Shown here piece by piece: positions 11,540 to 21,754 of a stretch of DNA of 64,000 nucleotides. The notes under the pieces are model-generated. The model saw nothing but the letters and a program-made list of their open reading frames with translations, was not told the DNA's origin and did no database searches. A program made the position numbers and the translations under genes. Source of the DNA: Crocodylus rhombifer (Eukaryota > Chordata > Crocodylia > Crocodylidae). How positions within the stretch are numbered: the stretch's first letter is position 1; the number at the start of each line of letters is the position of its first letter. The stretch lies in contig JAVSML010038792.1 of NCBI GenBank assembly GCA_038503035.1, positions 1-64,000 on the forward strand, read 5' to 3'.

Positions 11540-13773
11540 TGTTTTGGAAACAAATAATAACAGCAACAAAAACAATATGAAGATATGGATGACGTTGTTT
11601 TCAACTAAGTCAATGGAAGTGGTGCTACTGAATTTGGTCGATAAAGATCTAGCCCAGTAAAATTATTTTTTTTTTTTTTAGAAAAAGTTTTGAGATTCTA
11701 CATAACCATTTTCCATTCATCTGACAAGACTTTCTGGCTGTAATTTATTTAATGAAGAGACTTGAAGCCAGAAAAAAAAAAAAAACAGGGAGGACAGCAA
11801 AGGAAGACTTACAGTGATTTAAGAGAAAAAGTTGAAATGTTTCTGTAAGAAGTGCAAAGGGCAGAAAACTAGAGAGATGAATATTTTAAGAAGCTGCTTG
11901 TGCTATTAGGAGGGATAGTTTTAAAAAAGACAGTTTGTTTCCTAAATTGGAGGAATTTAGGATAGAGATTATTTTAGTATCTGGGAGAAGAGGAGTAATG
12001 AGCAAAGATACAGTCAACCAGTAGAAATCAGATCTGGTTCATAGCCCGAGTACCCTAGAATTAATGAATGAGATTTTCACCCTGATACAGTTCATTAATG
12101 ATGCATAAAAGGAAAGGGGTAACATAAAGAGGGGATAGTTCCATATCCTTCTGGGGAAAATTCTAAATGTATTAGCTGTCATGAAGTTACCCGAAAAAGG
12201 ACTTTTTTGCAAGGCACAGCTCCTCCCTTTGTGCCTCTAAAATTTGCCCCATAGAAGTAAAGGTATATTATGTAAAAATCTTATTGCATATTATTATTCT
12301 ATACTGGTTTTTGAGACAGAATACAAAGAAACCATACAATGTTGTTATATTGCTTCGGTTGTGATTCCTAATTAATATGAGGAATGCTCATAAACTTCTA
12401 TATAATAATACACATAGATAGTACCTACACCTACAGCTATAATTGTGTTCATATCTCACAAATCTAACAGGATGGACATTAAAAAAGTGCATATTTCTTG
12501 TGGAACTCTATAAGATACCAAAATGTTACCCCTTCCATGGGAACATGTAGCTATGGCTACAATAATACTTGACAGGGGCACTATAATGGTGCTGTTTTCA
12601 TCGAAGAACAATATGCATTGCCTCCTCATCTGAGAGAGTTTTGCACTATTCAGCTCTTTGATTTATTCAGGTAATATCAGTACAAGCTGATTGCAGCCTA
12701 CTCAAATGACAAGTACTGGACACACATTTAAATGTAACTATCTACTGTGACACAGCTATAAATTTAATCTTGCTCTAGGACCAGTGTTTCTCTGGGTATG
12801 TCAGTTCATAGCAAAGCTGTACTCCACTGAGGACTGCCAAGAATTCTTAAACAGTTGTTGTGTCATCTTTCCCCAAATTCAGCTTGACAAATTCTTAGGA
12901 AAATCCTAAGGAGATACAAGAAACTATTGCTGACAGCATGGACACACAACTATTCTGTTGTCTTCTCTTACTGTTGCAAGTTTTCCTCTCCCAGAAATAC
13001 ACTGAAAACTGATTCAACTGTAACACTTTTGCTTAATGCAGGGGGAAAATAAGTCACTGGATACTGTTAAACTCCTATCCAATGTGTTTGCAATAAATCA
13101 CAAAAGAAAAAATGCTGAACTACAATAAATACATCCAAGATGTCTGAAAGTTATTTCTTGTGCTTTCTATGCCCAATTGTTTTTAATTTCTGTGGTGAGA
13201 GGGAGAGAAAATGCTAGACATTGTATTCACCTCTCTGAAAATTGGAAGAATTAAGGAATGTGCAATCTGAATGGTTAAGAATCATATCCTGGCTGTCCCT
13301 TCCTCATATGTTAACTGGATGAGGTAACAATTCTGCACCAGTCAATCACCATTCACAGTGTTTTTACATTTACAAGATGGAAACTGATTTTCCCTATTTT
13401 CACTGGCTATGAAGAGAACCTCAAATGATCAACTGGACAAGTCTTGCGACTATGACTAATGGTGCAAGGCCATTCAATCTTCTATTTCCCACCTACAGGG
13501 TATATTTTCCCTCAGTCTTACTCCCTTCCACGCTGGTGCAGTTATAGGATTATCGTCTGTGTCCTTCAACCCAGAGGGTTTAGTACGCTCCTTATTCACA
13601 TACAGTTTCTTGCATCTGTATTGGGAACCAGTAAATTATTGCAGATTAGAGGTAGATTTCTTCACGTTCTGCTTTGTGATACTGAATCTTAATGGTTAAG
13701 TTTTGTTATGATGAGCAGATTACAGGTAAACCTTTCAGGAGGGTTAAATTATTAATCCACTTTAGGATGACAT
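11540..13773. other. AT-rich stretch, no gene seen
   Basis: Only T-runs (about 11667-11680) and A-runs (about 11771-11784) stand out. Both could be remnants of retrotransposed tails, but no body sequence is recognisable. Confidence 0.45.
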
Positions 13774-13999
13774 TGGGCCCATTTACACAAGATGCTAAAT
13801 TTGCAGTAGATGAATTCTACTGCACATTAGTGCAGCAGGCAAAAACCATGCTACTGTGCAACAGAATTAGTCTACTGTGTGGTAGTGCTACTGTGCAGTA
13901 GTGCCAACTACAGTCCATTAAATTAGTACCTATTATTACAGGTACTAAACGTAATATGCCATAATTACAGAGCATTAATGAACATGTAGATACACCCAT
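13774..13999. mobile_element. MITE-A, short copy
   Basis: Left end TGGGCCCATTTACACAAGAT and right end ACATGTAGATACACCCA are inverted repeats. The inside is a tight run of CTACTGCACATTAGTGCAG and CTACTGTGCAGTAGTG blocks, so the copy can fold almost end to end. The three bases flanking each side of GGGC...CCC read ATT, a possible 3-bp target duplication. No coding capacity. Confidence 0.7.
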
Positions 14000-14984
14000 T
14001 GGGGATGAACAAAGGGGGTTTACAAAATGGTACATTTGGGAAAACATAAAATACTAAGGTTGAAAGGGATCTCACTCCAGATTCTCACAGTACTGAACAG
14101 AGCACTTTGATTTGCAAATGACACTCATATTAATACTGCCCAGTATGCTGTTGGCCTTTGGGGATGTATATTTCAAGCTCTGAGCACTAGAAATGCCTAC
14201 TGGTAAAAGCTGCATGGGGCTGGCCTGGTGGCAATTCACATTCTCTATAGAGAAACAGGAGTTCATTCTACTCACAGTCTGGGCCAGGGGGGGCAGGCCC
14301 AAGAAGCTGAAGATTGCAGTGATCTTGGGACCATGCATAGGAAACTTAGTTGGCACTACATTTCTTAGCAAGTCTGGAGATTATTATGGCTAAATATTAT
14401 CATGTGAATTGCACAAATTCATTTTGGTGTAATAACCTGTTTTCAGTGGAATGTGGCCTCTGTTCAATTTTCCTAGGAACATGCTCTCCTCTGTTTACAT
14501 TGCAAGTTGAAAATATATCAGCAGTTTGAAATTCTGTATATTTTATCACCCTTAACCTCAGACACTTGTAAAAGGCGTGGTAAGAGACTACACCTGGAAA
14601 CTGTATTTTTAACTTCTTCCAAGGCATTTAACTGAATCAGTTATAAGTGCTTGAGTAGTGAATTTCTGTCTAACTTGAACTCAGGTAGGAACACCAAATG
14701 ACATTAATTCATTTTTTATATACTAGTTCCCAAGGCAATGGCTATGTTTTCTTCACACAGGTACTTGGCTATGAGAAGTATAGGGAAACAAATGCACTTA
14801 ATTAGGAATGGAACTAACTTTAAGTGTTTAATCTTTAAACTAACTGGGTTTTAAAATGCTCTACTGTTATACATCATCAGGGAGCATCAACCAATTTTTG
14901 ATATCCAACCAAAAAGATTTCAAAGTATGGAACAAAATATAGAATTTACAGCGCATGCATGTGTGTGTGTATGTAGAGTATATG
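14000..14984. other. No gene or repeat recognised
   Basis: AT-rich sequence with short overlapping frames on both strands and no domain. A short GT-rich run lies at about 14958-14972. Confidence 0.45.
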
Positions 14985-15645
14985 TGGGCACATCTACAGG
15001 TGCTATTAATTTGAAGGCTTAATGTGCAGTAAAAATACTGTGCAGTAAGCCTTCCCAGAAGCATGTCTACATGAGCTCCCTCTTGGGAGCAGATTTGCTC
15101 CCGTCCTGCTCTGCCCCCTTGCAGCAACCAGGACAGCTCTATTGGCTGCAGCAGCAGCTGTCTTCTGGTTTTGTGCACATTGGAAGGGGACCTAGTGTGC
15201 ATGGAGCCAGGAGACAGCTGCCCCTGCAGCTGCCAAGAAGCCCATGCCAGGCAGGGAGGGGGGCAGGGAGGGGGAACAGTCAGGGCTAGGTGGGGCAGGC
15301 CTCTCCAGCAGCTGCCCTGGTTGGCATGGAGCAGGCTGTTCTGGGGAGTGGTTAGGGACTGGGAATCCAGCCCTCGCCTGTCCTCCATAGCAGCTCCCCA
15401 CTCACATTCCCCCTCTGGAGCTGCCAGTTCCACACCAGGAGTCAGGATAAGGGGCAGAGAGCTCCCCAGTCCTGTCACTGATCAACCCCAGCTCCTGAAG
15501 GGAGCCGGGGAGCTGAGCAGTGCCAGGACCAGAGACCCTGTACCCTGTGGCCCCCTGCTGGCTAGGCTGACCAGGAGTAAATTTGCTCCCATTCAATGTC
15601 TACATGTGTGTTACTGCACAATATCTACTGCACAGTTAGAGGGGA
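14985..15645. mobile_element. MITE-A-related DNA element, long form, right end degraded
   Basis: The left end is TGGGCACATCTACAGGTGCT, followed by GTGCAGTAAAAATACTGTGC. The centre is GC-rich. It contains GGGAGCAGATTTGCTCCC near the left and GGAGTAAATTTGCTCCCATT near the right, and ends in TTACTGCACAATATCTACTG. The layout equals the copies at 8500 and 60372. The final TIR is not clear, and the sequence runs into a different repeat at about 15646. Long open frames here (up to 203 codons, minus strand, 14867-15478) are due to GC-rich composition. Confidence 0.6.
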
Positions 15646-15730
15646 ACCTGAGGCCATGAGGGACAGTGGGTCTGCCTAGAACAAGGTATCTGGATTGTAA
15701 ATCCAGTGCCAACAGCAGGTTGGGAGCCAG
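15646..15730. repeat. Repeat fragment shared with 46340-46420
   Basis: GAACAAGGTATCTGGAT plus adjoining sequence (AAATCC.GTG.CAACA) is nearly the same at 15677-15716 and 46380-46420. The preceding CCATGAGGGACAGTGGGTCT resembles CATGGTCAGGCTGAGGGTCT in the second copy. CTGGATTGTAAATCCAG forms a short hairpin here. The family is unknown; it could be the edge of an LTR-type element. Confidence 0.5.
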
Positions 15731-15928
15731 TGGGTTGGGAGGTTGTAAGCTATATAGCCACAAGGCTGTGGCAAGGGGCTGGGTTTTCATAGTCCCAAAA
15801 CTGAGAGGGGTAAGGTATTATTCTGTGATCAGCCAAGGCAGTGAAGTCAGCAGTGGGGTAAGAGGCAGGGCAAAGCAATGGACACTGGGAATCCAGAGGC
15901 CAGCATGGAAGCTTCTATCAGAGAGGTA

Positions 15929-16121
15929 AGAGTACAAGTGTCTGTTTCTCCAATGGAAACTCTACTGGAGGCCATTTCTATCTCATTAGAGGTGGTAAAA
16001 GTTTCTGTTGGACCCCCGTCATTTTTGATCCAGTAGAAACTGTTTGAACACTTGTATACTTAGGGTTTCTACCAGTGGAATTGTGATTCCACCAGTAGAA
16101 ATGTAATACTTGTATGCACCC
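15929..16121. mobile_element. Foldback element with nested inverted repeats
   Basis: TACAAGTGT (15933-15941) is repeated inverted at 16048-16056 and, more loosely, at the right end (TACTTGTATGCACCC). TTTCTCCAATGGA on the left pairs with the TCCAGTAGAAA block on the right. A further hairpin, TTCTACCAGTGGAAT/ATTCCACCAGTAGAA, occupies about 16067-16101. The multi-arm palindromic layout is typical of foldback MITEs. Boundaries are approximate. Confidence 0.6.
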
Positions 16122-17140
16122 TGTGTTAGTGGGCTAAATGGGTATTCTCTAGCTTTCCAAAATATCTCTCTGGCCCAAATCTACCTGTTATTTAATCCTC
16201 AGTTTGAGAAGTTATCTTTAATGTACTTTAATATACTTACTTAAAACTGTTTTCCATCCCAAACCACTTCAAGGACAGAAAATAAAATCTACTACAGGGC
16301 TCTCCACCCTACTTTTTCACTGAAAGTTAAAGCTCAACTTCAGAGGTTTTTATATTCATTCATTCATTCTGATGCTTTGCAGTTGGGTAAGGAAGGGAAA
16401 GTACATATCTTGATGCGCTGGGAGACAAAATACAACAATGAAAAAAGAATCTAGCAATAAATATAGCAGCTTGAATGTCAAAAGTTATTTGATGGCAAAT
16501 TATATAAGATGGGAAAATATTTATTATATCAGACTGATGAAAAGGTTTAGCTCTTAATGTATAAGGATGGTGGTACAGGCATTGCTTAGTTTTCAGAAAA
16601 AAAGTCCTTCTGTTGATACTCTCATCTTAACAGGGTTCACTTCACAATAGGTAGTGTTAATGTTAAAGGTTGAAAACAGTTGACTCCATTATCTTTCTTT
16701 ACAATGTGTTCTGTAACACAGGCATAACAGAATGCTTTTGTAGGGGATGTAGCTAATAAGATAATATGAGCAATCCACATTTGTACTTTTATGCATTTTA
16801 ATTTTTTTTCTCTTTTCTGGCTGGTAAAGAAAATGGAATAGTATTTCCCACCATGCTGTATCTATTTCAACAGCCATGACTGACAGTCTTTATGTGCTCT
16901 GTCTTTCAAACAAACATGATACATGGTCCTTTGGCAGTTAGTACATGCAGGCAGCAAATGTTTTTTGTTCTGGGAACATTTGAGACATGCTGATACTACG
17001 AACAAGGTAAGTTATGGCTATTTTTAATCCTTTCTGCGTAAAAATTGGAGAAGACTAGAATTATATATAAATCAGAATTTTAGGCAAATAAATCATGCAG
17101 TTCATAGCCTCTTTTAATACATTCTCTCAACAGATTTTTC
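16122..17140. other. AT-rich stretch, no gene seen
   Basis: Nothing beyond short A/T runs and short open frames. Confidence 0.45.
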
Positions 17141-17287
17141 CTATACCTGAAGAAGGGCTTTTATGCCCAGAAGCTTGCAAAAAACAATTTCCCAACTATT
17201 TAGTCGGTCTAATAAAAGATATCATATCTACCTGAAGAACCTTGTCTGCCTATGTTCTTAGACCAACACAGCTACAACCAACAACCC
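17141..17287 (+). mobile_element. Penelope-like element terminal fragment with hammerhead-like core
   Basis: CTGAAGA (17147-17153) is followed by a GGGC/GCCC stem with a 6-nt loop (17155-17168), then A-GAA and GCTTGC. This is the order of a hammerhead ribozyme catalytic core (CUGANGA, stem II, GAAA), with one core position changed (GAAG for GAAA). Downstream, AATAAAAGATATCA, ACCTTGTCTGCCTATGTTCT and TAGACCAACACAGCTACAAC are shared with the element at 19835-20716. Penelope-like retroelements are known to carry hammerhead motifs in their terminal repeats. This copy is only the terminal segment, with no reverse transcriptase. Confidence 0.7.
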
Positions 17288-18137
17288 TATAGCCTCTCTT
17301 AGCATATTTTTCAAACAGTATCCCAAGAATTTTTCTCAAGTTGTTCTTCTTTACAAGGATCCATTAAATATTTTCTGCCATAATAATCCCCTGAGAGAAA
17401 GTTCCAGTATGAAATGGGGAGAATCATCTTGTCAAAACAATGCCCCAGATGACATTCTAAAAAGTGAGTGCAGGTATTTTAATGAATGCAAAGAGAAACA
17501 CTAGAATTACTGAATAGGTATATAGTGAATAACATTCCGTATTAATTACAGAAGAAGTACTTATATAATATCAAGGAGAAACCACATCTGATGAATTTTC
17601 AAGTTCCTTTTTAATACTTCTTGAATCTGCTTTGTTTGGTTAAAGGACCTGGATTATAAAAAACAGGTGAATTTTTTTTTAAAGTAATATGACTGCATCA
17701 GTGATGGAAATGAAAACTAAATTGATCAAATGGATCAATATACTGCTGACCTATGTAGACTGTTTTCCAGTAATTTTGCCCAGATGTATTAATACCAGCT
17801 TTACATTCTCAGGTTGACTAGAACATTAATGGTGGAGAGCTAATCATAGTGACTGAGCCCATCAGCCAAAAGAAATCATCACTTTATACTGTGTGACCAG
17901 GATACAAACATTCATTAGCCCATAAGACAGCACAAACGAGATTGTCTCAGGAATTATCCTACCAGGCAGCACTCACTGGATGAACATTTTATTTTCCTGT
18001 AAGTAGCACAGCTCTTTAAAAGCTGCATCCTAGCTCAGCCTCACTCCAGTGGTTTGTTAAGCAAACCTAAAATATTTTATAAGGATGCCTCTCTTCCTTC
18101 TGAGTGTTATGTTATATGGAGCCCTCACTGAATAGTT
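17288..18137. other. AT-rich stretch, no gene seen
   Basis: No repeat or coding domain recognised. Confidence 0.45.
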
Positions 18138-18274
18138 AGTCCCAAGTCAGTCCACACACAGCATTACTGTACTGTAATGCCTGAACGTATAGACCCTAGC
18201 ATAAAAAATGCTTACTGAGCAGTGCCTTGTTGTGCAAGTTACTATACAGAAAATGCACGTGTAGACATGCCCAG
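18138..18274. mobile_element. MITE-A, short copy
   Basis: Begins AGTCCCAAGTCAGTCCACAC, like the copy at 30465. It contains ATTACTGTACTGTAATGC and GCTTACTGAGCAGTG and ends CGTGTAGACATGCCCAGT, the standard right end of the family. Confidence 0.6.
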
Positions 18275-19834
18275 TGATGTATCCTTGCATTGACTATCCA
18301 TAGAACATGAGCTGAATTCAATATGTTCAGACAAATGATCACTTTTGGTTACCCTTTCATACTACTAAAAGAAAGCAGGTAAGCACATTACTTGACAAAG
18401 TGTGTTTTCTCCTAAGTGCTAATCTGGATATGCAACTCTGAAATTCATGGTAAGAGATTCTACTTGACTTACTTTGTAGTTTCATGTAAGACTTCACAAA
18501 AGATGTGAATTATTATTTTCAAAACAAATTGTCTCCCTGGTATCTATAGCTCAGATCATGAAGCCCTTTTTACTCACTTAGCACTCTGTTGGATAAAAAT
18601 GAACCTCAGGATCTGGCATTACATTTATACAGATGTGATACTTCTCATGTTTTATATACAAGGGAATCTGAAATATGACTGCACCTTGCAAACAGCAATG
18701 GTTAATTCCTACACATCACAACTGAGTGCATGCACCCTAACCGACCTATAGGAAAGCTCCTTTCCAAGCTTAGATATACTAGGATACAGAAGAATTATCA
18801 TAATTAATTTCAATGGAGTCTCTGCATTTAATTTAGTTATCAGTCATTTTCATATGCTATGCTGTGCTGAGAGTCAAGAGATCACAGATCTACACCTGTT
18901 TAAAAGCCCTTTCTTTCAGTAGGCTTCAAGGTATCCCCACACTGGAATATAAGGCACAAAAGTACATTTGAATTGCTAGCCTCAAAAACCCCACCGAATA
19001 ACTTCCCAGTACATCTTAATGTAGAGAAATATCCTACTTGCGAATAAATGTCTATGTACACTTCTGTGCCTTTCTGAATGAGGGACCAAATTAAGCTCTG
19101 TTGCAAGTGGGTACAACTTCTGTTCACAGACTAGGGAAAGGTACTTTTTAAAATAACTTTACTACCTCCATGTCAAAGAAAAGATCAGCATCAGTTGGTA
19201 CGAAACTCCAAAATAGGTGCTGTCACTAAACTGCCTGTGATAAATTGTAATGTTACAATATACGATTGGACTATCAACCAGATAGGCTAAACACCACCAT
19301 ATTCGGATAGAATTAAATGGAAGAAATAGGTAGAGAAGAAGACATGGACATAATTTAATTAAATGGTAATAAATTGGTATGTACCCCTAATCAAAGTAAT
19401 TTGTTGTAAACAGAAGTTACTGATTTCATCAGGATATTTTTGCAGGCACAAAAGAGTCAGGTGGCAAATTCTCACTGAAAGTGACTGAATTGTTAACTTC
19501 CTTGAAAATCTCTGTTGTCTATGCAAGTAAAACAGTGTTTCCTAACCTGGGCAAGAGATCATACTAAGGACAGGAAAAAACCTTTAAATCTGCTGTTCCT
19601 CAATATAAGATTGATCTATGAGTTTCTGTAGCTAATGACTCCTTGAAGGCCAATTCTTCCCTCTTTTTCCCAAGTGTTTATGACCAAAGATAATGCCAGT
19701 TGTATTACCCTACAGGCTCAGGAAGCAACTACAGGATTTGCCTTCTGTTCTCAGTTCCTGCCACACTCATGAGACGCAACTTTACCCCATGGAACTACTA
19801 GTGAATGCTAAAATTCCATAATACATGTCTCAGG
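18275..19834. other. AT-rich stretch, no gene seen
   Basis: No recognised repeats. Short open frames only. Confidence 0.45.
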
Positions 19835-19949
19835 GGTATAGGTTGTAGCCATGTTGGTCTAAGGACATAGGCAGACAAGGTTCTTTGGGTGAATCTGATA
19901 TCTTTTATTAGATTAACTTAAATAGCTGGAAAAAAAATGTTAAGCAACC

Positions 19950-19975
19950 TTTCGGGTTCAAAAACCCTTCCTCAG
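19950..19975 (-). ncRNA. Hammerhead ribozyme-like core, apparently intact
   Basis: Reading the minus strand from 19975: CTGAGGA (matches CUGANGA), one spacer A, a 5-bp stem II GGGTT/AACCC with loop TTTG, then GAAA (19953-19950) followed by GGTTGC. All conserved core bases are present in the right order. Helices I and III and the cleavage triplet cannot be assigned with confidence; upstream on the minus strand a TTCCTCAG/CTGAGGAA palindrome (19968-19984) overlaps the core and could compete with it. Activity is unknown. Confidence 0.55.
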
Positions 19976-20607
19976 GCTGAGGAAGTTTCAGCAGTTGGTG
20001 TGTGCTCTTCCTGGATGGAATGAAAAGTAAAGAAGCCAGAGGCTGGGCTGGTATGCATACAAGACAGGTAGCCAGTGAAGATGTAGATTGGGAGTCAATG
20101 GGTGAGAGACAAGCTGGGTGGAGGGGGAGAGAAGGGTGATGAATAGTGGAGAGGTACCTGGGAAATCAGATGTCAGGCAGGTATAATGTGTCAGAAATCC
20201 AATGTCTGTATTTAGTCCATGATTTTTAGTATCCAGCTGATGAAGTGGACTTCATAGGCTCATCTCTGGGACGTATTTTGTAAGTTTCCTTACAAAAATC
20301 ACCACATACTACAACAACTTGAAAAACAGAAATCCAAGCATCTTCCCTAATAATATACAATGGATACAAAGAGACTACGAAAAACTTTCTACAACATTCA
20401 CCCTACATAAAAAGAAGAAAAGGAACAAATTACTCTGATAACAAGTTTTCCAGCCACAAAACAACCATCAGAGGAACAACACCAACACCTTACAACATTC
20501 CAACCTCAGACTTGATGAAACTGAAAGCAGTGACCAACCCTCAAATATAATCTCTCCACACACATGCTTACCAAAACTGAAAAAGCTCTCTTTTCTGAAG
20601 GCCTAAA

Positions 20608-20638
20608 TTGATGAAGGGTTTTTGAATGCAAAAGCTTG
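20608..20638 (+). ncRNA. Degenerate hammerhead-like core
   Basis: TTGATGA (first core base C replaced by T), a GGGTTTTTGAATGC segment that pairs less well than its counterpart in the inverted copy, then AAAA in place of GAAA, then GCTTGC. It is the same position in the element as the intact-looking core at 19950-19975. Probably inactive. Confidence 0.45.
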
Positions 20639-20915
20639 CTTAAAATTTTTTTCCAACTATTAAAGTTGGTCTAAAAAAAGATATCAGATTCACCCAAAGA
20701 ACCTTTTCTGCCTATAGTACATGTCTATATATCTCACGGGGTGAAAACTGTGGAGAACCACCTAATTATGATATTACATAGCTATTGCATAATTCTTGGA
20801 CTCTAACTTCTCCAGTTACATAAAGGGAGAACCAGGACAGTAGTAGTATTTTACATAGTTCTTACATAGTTTCAGTAAGGATTAAGTGGTATTCAGGATA
20901 ATAGTATTGCTCCAA

Positions 20916-21560
20916 GGCTAGGGACAGACATTACACATAAACTGGTTTAAGTGATCAGAAATTGGTTTAAACCTGTAACAGAACAGATGTTCAGTACACA
21001 TAAACCAGACTGAAAATGGGTGAAACTGGTCTGAGATAAATCTGAAGTATCAGAACTAACTGATTTGGGTCAAACCAGTTTATGCAATGTCTGTCTCAGA
21101 CTTCCTAGTTTAAATGAAATCAAAGTCCCCCAGCATCTCAGATGCTTTACTGGGTAGGGCTCTGCTCTCTGTTCCAGCCCAGCAGAACTGGCTCCTCTTC
21201 TCTGCTTCCTGGCTGAAGCTGTGGCAGAGACCTCAGACACAGCAGGGTCTACCCGACTTCCTCCTGCTGCTCCCCACCACTTCTTGTTTGAGCAAGGATT
21301 CCTGCTAGGGCCTGGCCATGTGCCAGCCCCTCCAGCTCAGCACTTTATAAGGGAAGGGAGGGCTGCTCTAGCACCCCCTCTCCCCCCCGTCGCTTCTAGC
21401 CTGAGCCACTGAAGGCATGTGCCAGCATTTTTTAAGTCCAGGGGCGATATCTATGCACTTACAAAGCAATTTAGCCTAGCCAGGTTAGATTCAGGTTAGA
21501 CTAACCTGCAAAGATTGAATCAGTTCAGGCTCAGGTTTTTTTAAATGTCTGTCCCTAGCC
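20916..21560. mobile_element. TIR DNA element, family B (best copy)
   Basis: Perfect 17-bp TIRs, GGCTAGGGACAGACATT at 20916-20932 and its inverse ending at 21560. Flanking CAA on both sides may be a 3-bp target duplication. The left third is itself a palindromic module: 20923-20948 pairs with 21072-21095 (GACAGACATT..CATAAACTGGTTT, 2-nt indel). The middle is GC-rich. The right part has a GGTTAGATT..GGTTAGACTAACC palindrome. No transposase, so it is non-autonomous. Same family as 6307-7083 and the partial copy at 24031-24125. Confidence 0.8.
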
Positions 21561-21754
21561 CAAATGGGAATGAAGACTTTATTATAGAAATGATCATATC
21601 TAATGCAAAAGCAGACAATGCCACAAAATCAGGGAAAATCTCCATCACAGAATGCTGTAAGGATTAGTATATGAAATAGTAACTACTTTAGCACATATCA
21701 TTAACTAATCTATCAGATAGTATCTATGACTAGAAAATAGCAAATGCATTGCCT

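Larger units (their letters stand above)
19835..20716. mobile_element. Two Penelope-like fragments in inverted orientation
   Basis: The left part (19835 to about 20280) is a minus-strand copy whose terminal segment faces left: GGTTGTAGCCATGTTGGTCT, GACATAGGCAGACAAGGTTC, GATATCTTTTATTAG, then a hammerhead-like core at 19950-19975. The right part (about 20281-20716) is a plus-strand copy ending with the same terminal segment (AAAGATATCAGATTCACCC, AAGAACCTTTTCTGCCTATA). Near the junction the plus strand translates as LKNRNPSIFPNNIQWIQRDY, degraded coding sequence of the type found upstream in such elements. The arms are diverged, so this looks like an inverted 5'-to-5' pair from an aberrant integration or two independent insertions. 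No intact reverse transcriptase or GIY-YIG domain remains. Confidence 0.65.

Noticed and set aside
14867..15478. 203-codon minus-strand open frame
   Set aside because: It lies across the GC-rich core of a MITE-A-related element, overlaps other frames on both strands and has biased composition (P, S, L, Q) without any domain.
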